The translations under genes were made by a program, and so were the position numbers. Positions 44,301 through 64,000 of a stretch of 64,000 nt of DNA are shown here, piece by piece (the first letter of the stretch is position 1; the number at the start of each line of letters is the position of its first letter). This DNA is from Camarhynchus parvulus (lineage: Eukaryota; Chordata; Aves; Passeriformes; Thraupidae), in assembly GCF_901933205.1 (NCBI RefSeq), contig NC_044571.1, forward strand, positions 74,401,689 through 74,465,688, given 5' to 3'. The notes below the pieces were generated by a model. That model was given only the letters and a program-made list of their open reading frames with translations. It was not told where the DNA came from and ran no database searches.

Positions 44301-47300
44301 ATGTTTGCAATTATTCTATCTAATGCAACAGTATCTTCTCTTGTGGCCTACAAATTGGATGAACTAAAAGCACTCTAATTGGAAACTGCTTTGGATAATT
44401 GCCCGCTATCTAAAAGAGATGCCAAAAATAGCAGGCTGCTTATTTAACTGTGACAGGAAAAAAAATCCTAAATCCTCAAGAAACTGTGATGACTTTCTGT
44501 TCACTTTCAACTACACTTTCATAGACTGAGCTTGCATTATTTAAACTGAAAAGTCAAAACTAATTGTCAAGTGTTCATGTGGTTTTAAACAAAAAAAAAT
44601 CAGCAGGTATAGAATATAATCAGAACAGTATCATATACTGATTAAAATCTGAGGAGCTGGATCTTAGTAAATGCTGAGGATTTGAATGTAGGTGAGTCCT
44701 CTACCTTTGGATAGAAGGCATTTTCTTTTTATTTAAAACCCATAAAGGAATGAGCATCCTCCTAAAACCTGTCTCTTCATATTTTGTGTTGCAAGCAGTA
44801 AAAGGCTCTTGTGGAAACCTTAAAATTCAAAATTTTGGTTGAAAATGTAAAAATGCGAAGAATTGTCTAGTAATGTTTACATTAAGGCATATGAAATATG
44901 GACAAATTGGGTTTTCTAGAAAAAGCTGAGATTTTCTAGACATTACTAGATACCATGAATTTTTCTGTAGGCTGAAGAGTTTCAAGATCCAAAATAGACC
45001 TAAATCACACAAGCGACATAGCATAAAATGTGTGCAATCAGGTGCCTGCATCCATACCAAAGAATCCAAACATCTAATTCTACATATAAAAGCCTCTTAA
45101 AGACATAGTGACAAATACAGTGCACACTAAATGGAACCATATCAGCATCAGATTGGAAAGAGCCTGATGTGTAATTATGTTCAGAGAAAGCTGTACATAT
45201 TCTGGAGGTAACAGATGGGCTGCCAGATGTTGGGGCTGCTCTCACCTGCAGGCCTCATTCATCCCTGCTGCTAGTAATGGAAGATCTGGAAACTAGCAAG
45301 GGATCTGGATCTTCCTGCACAGAGATGCTATTCCTGAACAAGATGTGAGAAAAAAAACAACTAAAAAAGTTCTATTTTCTTTGCGTGCTGGAGGCAGATT
45401 ATTATTTTCATGTGTTCTTTTAGAGTAGAAAGAAGTACCTGATGTGTAAAAATAAAATAGGTCTCTGCATCAGGTCAGGCTTGGATCCCTTTTATCCAGT
45501 TGACTTCTGGCTTTAAAAAACTGCAGAGAAAATTTTAGTCAAACTTTGACTACAGAAAACTGCCAATCCTGCCAAAAACTGTTAAAAGAGAATCACAACA
45601 AAAGAACACACAGCATTGCTTAGCATAATGTGATTTGCTAAAAGATATAGTTAAATAGGAGCTAAATGCTTTTTCAGGCTTGATTTAAGCTTTCACTCGG
45701 TGACTAGGTTGGAATAGGAAGCAGAGGAAGGAAAGCAGAAAACGGGTGTAAGGCATCGACTTACAGAAGTGCAGAGAATTGAGCTAAGGATAACTAGAGA
45801 TAGTTGAGAAAAAGGGCTCTAGTTTTCATTCTACCTCCTACCACACACAAAGCAGACCAGTTAAGAGGAAAAATTATTGATCAACCACAAGTCACTATTT
45901 AATCAAACAATATTTTAAATTTGTACAGTTCAGTGAGATACATATATAGCCATTTTTATTTGGAACCTGAGCTCCTTGGGAGCATTCTGATGATGGGAAA
46001 GAGTGGCATTTTAGAGCTGTTGTGTCAAGATGCACAGTAGCTGAAATTATACATTAAGACTTCTGAATCTTGTTTTGTGCTGTCAACACCTTTCTACCTT
46101 TCATGCTGGGATGTTCAGTCCATAATGCCTACCCTGTCACACATTGTGCCAGTCTGAGATACTGTTCTCAGTTCAAAGCAACCACAAGAAAGAAAACAAA
46201 CTTTTCTCCCTACTTTTGGTTGGAGATTTCTCACAAGAATCAAGGCTGCACAAAGACTAAATGGCCATTTTATGTCTCGTGGAGTCCATCTTGTACTTAC
46301 TGTCAATTGGAAGTGGCCAGTTTTGCAACTATCACACAGATTAATCACAAACTGTTTTTCAGGTGCTATTTGTACCCCAAATGTCATTTCCACAGAGAGG
46401 TATTGTTACAAGCTGCTGAGATGCCTTTCAGCAGCCTGCTCCCTTGCTTCAGTCTACCTACAATTTATCTGAACAATTATTATCTTAGTGGGATAGGCCT
46501 TTCAGTTGCTGGGAACTGTACCATCAACTTCAAAGGGCAGTTCCTGGGACTTGACACCTAAACAGCCAGAGAGTTGTAATAAAAAGAAAAGAGAGAAATA
46601 ATAATGGGCAGCATTGTTAAAAATATAAAGGGCTGCATCTTGCCCTCTGCTGAGATGCTTTACAAGGGATTGGGGAAATGGCAGGGAAAAGGGCAGGAGA
46701 AAATTATTTCTGAAGTGGCAAGAGGCAGCATTTATTTCTCAGGGGATCTATAGACTGAAAACAACCATAACCTTTTGTAACCCACTGGCATACAGTGGGG
46801 ATTAATGCTTATCAAAGGTTTGTAAAAGTTCAGAAAATCAGTAGGACGTGTGCACAGCAATGGTATCAGTATTTTTGAGACATTGTGGCCTTTGCTGATA
46901 GTCTGAGGTAAGTTCATTGGTTATACTTGAATATAAGCCCCTCTTTACCTGTCAGAGAATTCAACAGTCTGACAAATTTCATTTGGATAGGTTTGTAATT
47001 GTGAAGCTCCTAACCTGTTTGCATTCAAACAATTCTCAAACAGACAAGCAAGAAAAGAACTCAGATCTTTTTGCTGCCTTGATTTCTTTCTGACTGTAGA
47101 AAACAAGCCTGTTATTGAATTTTCATGGTGCTTACTACCTCAGACTGGCCCAATGCTTCTGTAAGACAATAAAGAAATTTTTAGCAACCACTAAATATCA
47201 GAATGAGAAATCTCTTGCATAAATAGCTTGTAAAAATATTTTTTAAAAAAGCCTTGTTGTGCTTTTAAGAAAATACTAAAGTGGAAGGTACAAAATGGCA

Positions 47301-47365
47301 GCTCCCCTTTTACACTGATTATACTGCTAATTTAAAAATACCTATTGCCACTGAAATGTTTAGAT

Positions 47366-47390
47366 TAACAAACAAACAAACAAACAAAAC
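47366..47390. repeat. (AAAC)n microsatellite
   Basis: About six tandem AAAC units within the 25-kb intron. Confidence 0.95.
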
Positions 47391-50300
47391 CAACCTTTCT
47401 ATGAAATAGTTTTACTGCTGTTTCCATGCCCTGTTCTTTCACTGCTGCTCAGAAACACTTAATTTCACAACTTTTCTCACTAAAATCCCAAGACTTTCCT
47501 TGGAGTAAGGAGCAGAACGATACTAGCAGAGAGACACCAGAATCTGACAGTGTAACCAAGGTGGGAGCTAAGCTTCTTGGAAGAGCTCTGCCTTCCATCA
47601 GTTGCTTCTACTGTTATTTGTAGTGTAGGAAAACAGAAACGGCAGCAGAACAAATTCCTGTGACTTTTGATTTCTCCTCCAAACCACAGAGAGCTTTGTT
47701 CAATTATGAATTGAAGTCTGAGATTGAAGACTTCCTGCTAGTGGCAATGAAGAAAGAGGCTCTGTGAGGCAAGGCAGGTCAGAGATGGCTCTTTGAAGTA
47801 CTTGAAAGATGGAGTGATTTTTTTTCTCCCCAGGTCAGAGAAAATTCAGCAAATGCAGCATCATGGACATTAATGAGTTGTTTCCTTTCAAAGAGGTAAG
47901 TATCAGAAATTATCTCAATAGCAATGCTCTTTACTGCCATTTCGTGACTTAAATCAGAATTATTACAATTTCCTTCCTCTGTAAGTAAAAATTGCAAGAA
48001 TGGGCAAAACTATTTCAAGTAGAAGATTTTGCCTCAAAACATTTGCTTGCACATCTTGCAGCGGATCTTATTAGTCATCATCAAATTTTCCCTTTTTTTA
48101 CTGCCCTATTTTTGCACAGGGAAGACCCTTATCTTGATTAAAAATTATGAAATTAATCCAACAGGCATCAGTGGGGATCAGAGCAAGCTGGGACTCAAAT
48201 CTCTGTTCCCAAGGTTTTATATTTACTTTTCAAATAGACACTCTGTTTTTTAGACAGAAATAACCCAGGTAACCAAAATTAAGTATGCCTCGCAGGCTCA
48301 GCTGAAAGAACAACTTGCTAACATTCATTGTCAGGTTCTCTTCACTGATCTTGTTTTGACCCCTGACTTTTATATTCCTTCTTAAGCTATGGCCCATTCT
48401 TTGCCTTTTTACCTAGTAAGTGTTATTTTCAGTTGATAGAAAACTCAACAAGCTCTGAAGGATCTGACCTGCTTGAGAAATATCTCAGCTATAAGCTTTG
48501 ACACTGAATGGTAATGATGTGGTAATTCAAACCTTGCTATGCCTATAGTGAAGGGAAAAATATTATGCAAAGTCATACAGTATGATCTACACCATCAGTC
48601 AAACAGGATGATGTTTATATATGTATAAAATGGTACAGATCACCTTCTAGTTTTCATATAATTTTGCATCACAGAAAGAAATGACCCTGGAAAATTCTGC
48701 TAAGCTGACTAAAATCCTGTTCTTTCAAGTATCAACAGACCACCCCATAATTATGGAGGGGTTTTTGCTTTCTCCAGTGGCCTTTGCTTCAAAAGTGTAG
48801 AGGTCAAACTCAGTATTTTCACATCACTAATTTTAATCATCAAACCTCAATTATTCACCAGTTCTTTCTACATCTTCTTTACATTGTATATAAATAACAT
48901 CAGTTTTGAGGTTCTACAGTGCTTTGCTGAAACGACTCTGTGCACAACACACTGATTAAGGGCAAGACCAGGCATTCTGGCAGGAGAGGGAAAATGTGAA
49001 AAAAATCAAACCTGCTTCCTCTGCATCTCTCCTCACTGTGGCGGTTGCTTGTCTTCAGAATGATCTGGGGAGGCCTTTATGTGCCAGTGTTGCCAACCAG
49101 AAGACAGCTAACCAGCAAAAGAAATACCCATTCATCTCCCTGAAGTGCCAGAACATGCTCACAGGCACATGGGCCGCTGATGTTATCAGGATGACCCACC
49201 TATACATTACCTTTACCTATTTTGGTACCAATTCTAGAAACAAGGACATGCCATTGGGTGAAGAATGCAGCCCAGATCCACAGAAACGCCAAGGTAGAAT
49301 AGTTACACCAACAATATAGGTTTAAAAAATTAAAAATCTATAAAGACCTTTGATAACTGAACAATATAGAGTATACTGAAGAATGGTCTAGGGAAATGCT
49401 TCCTTTATGATACAACACAGTTTGTACAAGGAAGCTTCACTGATGGGAAAAGTCTATTTTTTCTAAAGATTCATGGATTTCTGCAGTACAAAACCATTGA
49501 AAAACAACAGTGGAAGAAGTCCTCTGCAGCACCAAATATTGACAGTGTAAAAAATTTGGGTGGCCAGCTCAAATATTTTTCCTAGTTCTTCTCTTACTCA
49601 GAGGAAGTCTATGAATATCATACCTATCCTTTTGTACACACAAATCTAATCTTATAGAAAGCATAAGAAACCAGAGCATATGAGAAGTTTGGGGGGAAAA
49701 GATTTTACCTGTCCTTACAGTTCACTACTGCATAATGACTCCAATGGTTTTCCTACAGACCCTGGTGTGAATTACCAGCTCACTGACCTACAAATCCAGG
49801 GTAAAATGAGAACTGGTGTGTATCTCAGAATAATATTTAAGTTCACAATAAACAGCTTTGGCAGTGAATGATGAGCTGGGAATTCTTTCCACAATAAGCT
49901 CCTTATAGTCTGGTCTACAAAAACATTGAGGACAACATTTGATAAAAAATTAAATAGTCCCACTGGAAGAAACTATGCTATCATAATGCTATTTTCAGGT
50001 CAATGAAAAAAAAAATGAAAGAAAATATCACTTACCAGAAAAAAAAAGGGGAGGAATATTCCATCCTATGTAAGTCTGCCAATTTTTTTTATGAATGAGC
50101 ATGAGTTACCAAAATAAGTTTTCTTCCAACACTAGATTTCTAACGAACCATACTAGGTATATCTGTGCAAAGGCAACATTGCCAGCTGTAGTACCACATT
50201 GAAATGAAGCAATGAAAGAATGGCAGTTTTAGAGATTGACCTCAGGAAAACAAGAAGATGAAGTCATTGAGATCAAGATGTAGATTACAGAGCCCATGCA

Positions 50301-51778
50301 CACAAAGACTCCCCTCATAACAGATCTTTATCTTATTCCCACAGATTCTTTTTTCTTCAAGAAAAATGTCCTTCCACCACAGATCTCTCACTTCCAGGGT
50401 AAATCTCTTTCAGGTATCGCACATTACATTATACAAAACAGGAGAATCCATACACTGTTTGGACACTGTTGGGATGCCTTTTGCACCCCAAGCAACCGTC
50501 AGGGAGCTCCTCCCTTGCAGGGGATGGAAACTAAAATCTCTAGCTTCACTTACATTACACTTTTCTCTCCATATAAGTTGCTAAAATGATGGCAAGGTTA
50601 CATCTGCAACACTAGCATCCCTGATGCACCTTCCACGCTGCACACCTTATGTTAAACACAGTAAAGAACAGGTGAAGTGCAAAGAGTCAGTTCATGTCAC
50701 AAGATGTCACACTGCAAAAACCAGCAGATATCACCAGGTGGCCCTTTTTGCCTTCCTCTCCAGAACACAAAGAATTCTTCCTAAAGTCAAACTGAGTTAA
50801 TCCTTTACTACATAAAAAGAATAGAGACTTGAATAGAATATAGAATCCCAGGTTCATATATATATATAAACATTACCCGTAATTCCAATAGCAGGAACTT
50901 ATTAGAGCTCTGGATTTCATGAGGTTGGTGAACAAATATCACCAATCTCTAAAACACATTGATGCATCTATTCAAAGTTTTTCTATTATTTGTCTAAATC
51001 GAATCCTGCCATTCTCATCTTCCTGGGCTCAAAGTGTCTCACCAGACACTTATGACCTCGCAGGTTTCACTCATCCATGCTGCATACTTTTGGCTACAGG
51101 ACAGGACAAATGTCCTTAGTTGAAACAGTAAGAGAAGAAATGATAACAACTCATTTTTTAGCCCAACCTCTCATTCCCCTTCACAAAAAACAGCTTCAAG
51201 GTACAAAATGCTGAAAAAGCTTTTAGTGTACTTTTGAGAAAATACTGCCCTTAACTTCTTTATCATTACCTCTTAGGGTGGAGAACTCTCTCATGTTCTT
51301 CACTATTCAAACTTGTTTATGATGCCTACATATCTAAAACAGAAAAGCAGAGGCATGCAAGGCACAGGACTTGAGTAGCACAAGATCTCCAGGTGCTGCC
51401 CTCTGATAACACAGTTACTGCAAGTGGCAAGGCAGATGACCCAGGGGTGATCCACGATGGCCACAAATCTGGCCACAAGAACATCTTCTAATGACAACAC
51501 TTTTATAGAGGTAGGTCTTGCTAAGCAGACAAGCAGCACTCTCTTAACCACCTTTGAAAGCACCACCTTTGAAGAAAAAAACTCATTAATTGACACTGAG
51601 TACCACACAGTGGCTTTGGAAGGATACCTACCGTTGTAGGAGGAGAAACAGTAAGAACAGTTGGGTAGTGCCATGAGAGAAACTCAATCTTTGTTGTGAT
51701 GAAAGCCTTTGCCCTCAATCCCACATTACTTCTCAAACACGACAGTCTTTTACAACTCATATAGAAATGAATATCACT

Positions 51779-51800
51779 GACAAGGAAGGAAGGAAGGAGA
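51779..51800. repeat. (GGAA)n purine tract
   Basis: Short tandem AAGG/GGAA run. Confidence 0.85.
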
Positions 51801-51839
51801 CACATGATATGTGAGGTGGTACTGCCCATTGGGCATAAA

Positions 51840-52110
51840 AGAAACACACATCAGGTATTTCCCATTCTCCTCCATTGAGTGATATGCATTAATTGTAATA
51901 CTGCACCAGCACTGAGAATAAATCATTCTAATTAGCCAATAGGTACTGGTTGAACACTGCAAGAGTGTAGCATGAAACCCAACAAGGAAGAGTTTTGAAT
52001 TAAAATCCACTACCCTGCTCATGTGAACGGTCATGAGCAACAGAGAGGCCAGTCCTTGGTTCTCTCTGACAGGTGGATTTCATCTGCATGAACCAAGTGA
52101 TGGGTATGTG
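51840..52110 (+). pseudogene. Possible decayed integrase fragment (zinc-binding end and start of core)
   Basis: With stop codons and frame shifts, the plus strand can be read as pieces resembling an integrase N-terminal part: an EHCKSVA stretch (one cysteine of an expected C-x2-C) followed by NPTRKSFELKS, then QVDFICMN where the first catalytic aspartate region would be (VDLI-type). All of these lie between about 51945 and 52105. No single frame is open. If correct it is from the same kind of element as the 41.9-kb fragment, about 10 kb away. The match is weak. Confidence 0.3.
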
Positions 52111-55100
52111 CTCTGTAATGAACATGAGCCCGGTGATGTGATGGCAGGGAACCATCCCTAATTCTGTGCTACAGCAAGAACCACTTTCTGTCAGTTATGT
52201 GTGTGAAAATATATGATCTGGTTCTCCATAGACTCACATCAATTTTATTCAGATGCTACTATATTTTCAGGGAAAAAACTCCTGATTTATATCATTGTAA
52301 GTAGGAGGAGGATTAAGACTAAAATACTTCTAACGGAGTAGGTGTTCAAACAGTCCAGTGATTAATTTGATATGAATAATTCATTTGGAAAAGTTGTTTT
52401 TTTCCCCTAGTCCTGAACAAACCAAAGATAGCAATTGAATGTTTAAATTTTATATGCTATTTGCAATTATTTGTGAATGACATCAAGTAATTTGTGGTCT
52501 ACATATAACTCAAATAGGAAATTAGGATTATTAAATAAAACAGAATTTACAATTCTCATCTCTAATTATGTATTTTGACTAATTTATGTAATGAGCTCAG
52601 CTAGCCTGCCCTTCATGGATTTCAAGCTGCATGTTCAATATTTGCAATTATCTGTGCAGACAGCAGTTACATAAGTCATCTGATCAGTGACAGAAACACT
52701 ACCATGTGGGATGCAGTCAAAATAGCAAAAGCAGCATATTCTAAATGTTAAAAATTCAGAAAATACTGAAACATGCAGATAAAATTTACAGCTGACTCTT
52801 TTCTGTTCAAAAACACAGAGGGAGGAAGATCCCCCCCTCTTCTGTAAGTGCTACTCTCCATAGATATACATGAAAGAGGTGGTACAAATGTGAGGTATTG
52901 CTTGTTCTTTATTTTTATCCAGAACATTAAGTGTGTTGCTTAATGTTTTTAGTAGGTAAGCAGCACTGATGGTTTGTCACTGGGGCTGGAGAGGGAATGG
53001 GGTGCAGCAGGAGAACAAGCAGCTTAGCACATGTGAAAGAAAGGCTCAGGAAAGACATGGACATGGACAGCCAGTCGAGACAGCTTGAAAGAAGATTTGG
53101 TCCAATTTTCAAGTCTGGTAGGATTTCCCCTATTCTGCTTTTTGAAACAAGTTTGAAGGTAGGATGTGAAAAACGACATGGTTTTGATCACATCACCCTA
53201 ATGACAGCTGCTGACCCCTAGTTAGATGAAACTATGGCTTCACTGAGCTGTCTGGGAGCTTGGTCTTTAGCTGGGATATAACCAGGACTTCACATTGGAT
53301 CCTTAAAATCGTGGCTGTGCTCTTCCTTTCTGCTCTTATTAGTCTTACTAGGCCCTCTTACTTCTACCTGCTTTATGCCTCATCCCCATTACTCCTAGGT
53401 ATCCTTGTCTAGCCAACTGAACAAACCTGCAATAAGCCCAAATTTGACACAAATCAACTTCCACAGGCTATCAGTGCTCATTATAACAGGCTGTCTCTTG
53501 TTGGTATTGAATACTCTGCAGAAGAAAGGGAAAGCGATTAAAGAACACCATAAAGCACACTTAAAGCAAAGAGCCCACTGCTAGGACATATATGACAGCA
53601 GCCAAAGTACTCCTAAAATGTATGTCCTAGTAAAGCCTGACTGTCAGCAATGGGGCATTTTCTTACTACCCTAAACTGCAGTGCTGCCTACCACTCTTAG
53701 GTTGTCTGAAACACTGAAAAGGAGATATTAATTTATCATAAATATAAAATAAAAACCAAGTGTTTTGGAAATATATCCAGATAATAGAGCAGCCTCTCTA
53801 ATTAGCACTGCCTTCTACCTTTAACTACTCTATGAGTTCTGGACGTGTTTTTCTATAGAATTAACATTTTTATTGTCATTTTCCCTCTCTCACCTCCTTA
53901 ATGTTCTCTTACTACTTTGTTCAGCAGTGAAGGCGGCAATTTTTAAATCTGATAGGTATTGAATATTAAGGACCAAAAATTCATATTCAGTCACTGAAAT
54001 AGCTGCCATGATTTTCCCCTGCACATACAAATCTTCTTTTGCTGTGGATGGAAATGATTCTAATGATATTCCTTTCACCATCCTTGTAATGCAGTTACAG
54101 CTACTGATGTTTGTGACATTGTGTGCAGGTTAAACTGATGAGTTATGAGTGAGTCTAGTTATCTACACAGTGGTTAATGATGTCTCCTCTGCAGTCACAG
54201 ATGTAGACAAATAGGTCCTTAGTTACCTCATCCACAGGCACATGGCTACACCCGCACTTGCAACTCTTCCCTCACACCTACTTCCTCCCCTTTATTTCAC
54301 ATTGTAATCTCTTATCATGAGTACAAATGTGAGAAATGGGGTGCAGGGCACTCTGCAGAGCATCCCTTTCCCCCACCCATGTGCACCTTATCACTGTCAG
54401 ACTCCCTTCAACTCCTAGTTGCTCTTTTGTTTTCAAGAAAATTGGCAAATCTACACTAGAAAATGAAAGTTTTGTTTGCATTAAACATTAAAGAAACAGA
54501 ATGGTAAACACCGCCAATTTTAACACACAGCTGACTTTTGTCCCTTGACAATTTAAATGAAAGGCAAATAATGTTCTGCCTGTGAATCAAAAACTCTCCT
54601 ACTTTACTGAATGTATCTGATGCCATGAAAAAGAAAATACTGGTGAGTTTGAAGGCAGTACTGAAATGCATAATGCTAGAAACACAAACGTTTTTTCTAA
54701 ATAAGAAGGTGCTTTTGTAAAAAAGTACTTTAATGAAGGACTAATTACCTCCAAGTGATGACATTTGAAAAAAGATGCTACAAGCAGCTTCTTACTCAGA
54801 AATTAGTAACCAAGATCAATAAACACAACATAAAATGTAGGCATATTATTGATGCAGATACCGATGTAGATAATGTAAGCATAATACTGCTATAAAAGGT
54901 TGAATTCTGTGAAAAAAGCTGATGAAATAGAATAACCAGTGTTAATTCTATTGAGGCTGACTTCAAGTAGCTAGTGTTCAACCAGTTTGGTTTTTATATG
55001 GCCTTGAAACATATGCCAACTATAGCTGCTCAATCCATATTGCAATTAGAAATGGTTACCTTTGTTGATCAAAAAAAAATGAAATGGAAGAAAATAAAAA

Positions 55101-55148
55101 TAACATACCATGTTCACACACAAAACAAAAAGAGCTATATCAGGGACA

Positions 55149-62307
<7,159 letters not shown>

Positions 62308-64000
62308 CTATAAAGAAAAAAGAAATATAGATGTATAGATTAATTGATGTGTGCTTATACACTTGGTAAGCAGCTAATTCCAAAGGTATGTTATTTACAT
62401 CAGGACACTGTGGCTTAAATGCTCTTTGTAGCATTTTTCTCTTTCCTTCTATCACACTCTGCATTTACTCAATATGCTTTCAGTAAAACAAACACATTGC
62501 AGGTTTTTATTTTACAAAATTATACAAATACTTAATTTTTCTGCTAAAGAATAGATTCTTAAATCTTATAGAGGTGAGCAGCAGTATAGGCATTAATTTA
62601 GATTTAAATAAAGGAATTAAAGAAAGAATGGAAAATGAGAATGACCTTATTGTCACTGAATGTATAGAGACTTTTTAATTGCTGTATTTTGGTAAGACAT
62701 AATAATATTTGGAGGTAAAGCAGTTCATGGATTCAGGAAATCTCCAAATGGCATGAGGCTGCAAAAGTGATTAACTGTTGCTGTGATTTCACCAAACTGC
62801 ACAGAGCTGTCTCAAGTGACATATAGCCCAATAAGATTGAATTAGGTTTTAAACAGCAAAAAATGGCAAGTATACAGGAAATAGGTGTGTAAAATCATGT
62901 GCTAACTGGATAAAATGTCTGCTGAATCCATTCCCACTAGTGTCAGGAATATTTTTTAAATGTATATCTAACATGTTTTTTGGATGACGATGCCAATCTT
63001 GAATGAATCAATATTGATGGAGGTGATTATGGCTGCTAACAATGATGTCTGTATGCACCATAAAATACTGGGGCTAAACTAACGCGTTGCTTTTCTCCTT
63101 AGGGATGCTACACTACATTAAGGTTTGTTCCTTGCCCAGCCTTGCCTTTCACACTAAAGCTGCCATTGCAGCAGTGCTTCAGATGGGAATTGTGTGGTGA
63201 CCTGGGGCAAAGGATGCACCTCTGAGAGGGGAAGAGATGCAAGAGCTGCTGAAACCTGTGTCCTGTTCATCACCATGGTGCTGTGTCTAGGTACAGCCAC
63301 ACAGCAGAGCCTGTGCTCTGTGACCAGTGTGGACTTCTATACAGCTTATGGGCTCAGGAGAGTAACTGTATTTTGTGAACACTTTGTGGTTTCAATGAGG
63401 TTAAAACATACTGAAAAATAAGGATGTGCTCAAATAGTTTAATCCAGCGTTATGTAAATAGCTTGTGTGCCAAAGAAAATATTGAAAAGGAGCTTATTAT
63501 TATCTTACAACTTTGAAACAGGTAAATGCATTTAAAATAATCTGTGGTTTTTATTTTATGCTCTAATTCATATGGAGCCATATATGTTTATGGAATTTAA
63601 TTTTCAACCAGTATTAGGTAGTTAAAAATTAAACCTATTTTGGCAGTTTTGCAATTGTAAATAATTCAAAAGAATTGACTCATTCATAGCCCAAAAATGC
63701 ACATTTGTGTTAAGATGGATGTATATTAATCATCAGATTATATCTGTCATTCTGAAATAGTTGTGATGCAAACACTTACCAAAATTTTATATAAAGATAT
63801 TACACTTTAAGCAATGCATCTGAAATCATAATTTTGCAAAGGTATCAGAAATTACCTCTGGTGCTAATGTCTCAGGTAAACATTATGATAACACTGCTAA
63901 TCCTCTGAATTTTAATTTACATTTTGTTATACAAGGCATTTTTTTAAAATTTGGCTTCTTAATCCCTTGTGATTCTCTAAATCAGGCTGAAGCAGATGTT
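62308..64000 (-). other. GRIA4 intron upstream of the first visible exon
   Basis: AT-rich intronic sequence running off the window edge. I looked for the preceding S1 exon (ending in GELVYG-like sequence) on the minus strand and did not find it, so it lies beyond base 64000. Confidence 0.65.

Noticed and set aside
48996..49319. 107-codon plus-strand frame
   Set aside because: No recognised domain and no splice or promoter context; probably chance within an intron.
63760..63790. GGTAAGTG donor-like motif on the minus strand, possibly an upstream GRIA4 exon
   Set aside because: The adjacent sequence is AT-rich with stops and no S1-lobe similarity; the expected exon ends with GELVYG-like residues.

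Overview
The window is vertebrate nuclear DNA, almost certainly from a bird and probably a songbird. It is AT-rich and gene-sparse. Its main recognisable repeats are CR1 retroposon pieces, several ending in the avian-type ATTCTATGATT tail. It also carries a solo endogenous-retrovirus LTR of a kind I associate with passerines. There are no bacterial or phage features, no CRISPR array and no tRNA or rRNA gene that I could find.

One gene explains all the confident coding sequence: the 3' half of GRIA4 (AMPA-type glutamate receptor subunit GluA4), on the minus strand, read from high to low coordinates. Exons in transcript order are 62307-61937 (end of ligand-binding lobe S1, M1, pore loop M2), 60532-60334 (M3 and start of S2), 55454-55207 (S2, ending at the R/G RNA-editing codon), 29729-29615 (flop), 22685-22571 (flip), 20331-20197 or 20331-20086 (M4, with or without a short C-terminus) and 13614-13450 (long C-terminus). 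All seven have consensus AG/GT borders and the phases join without a break. They encode 410 residues (long form) or 392 (short form). The amino-terminal domain and most of S1 lie upstream, beyond base 64000.

Three RNA-level switches are visible. The mutually exclusive flop and flip exons are each 115 bases. A hairpin spanning the 55207 donor puts the editable adenosine opposite a cytidine. An internal donor in the M4 exon chooses between two PDZ-type tails (SIKI or SDLP).

Region by region: 1-12.5 kb is intergenic sequence downstream of the gene, with CR1 pieces and the solo LTR at 6606-6990. 12.5-13.45 kb is the likely 3' UTR of the long form. 13.6-20.1 kb is intron, overlapping the short form's 3' UTR, with an ancient SINE tail near 18.8 kb. 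20.3-62 kb is a series of introns. The largest (29.7-55.2 kb) holds a CR1 cluster, two decayed integrase-like fragments and unexplained ORFs. 62.3-64 kb is intron upstream of the first visible exon.

The least explained structures are a nested inverted repeat at 59343-59500 with a perfect 26-bp core stem, and an AT-rich hairpin just upstream of the flip-exon acceptor (22698-22737).
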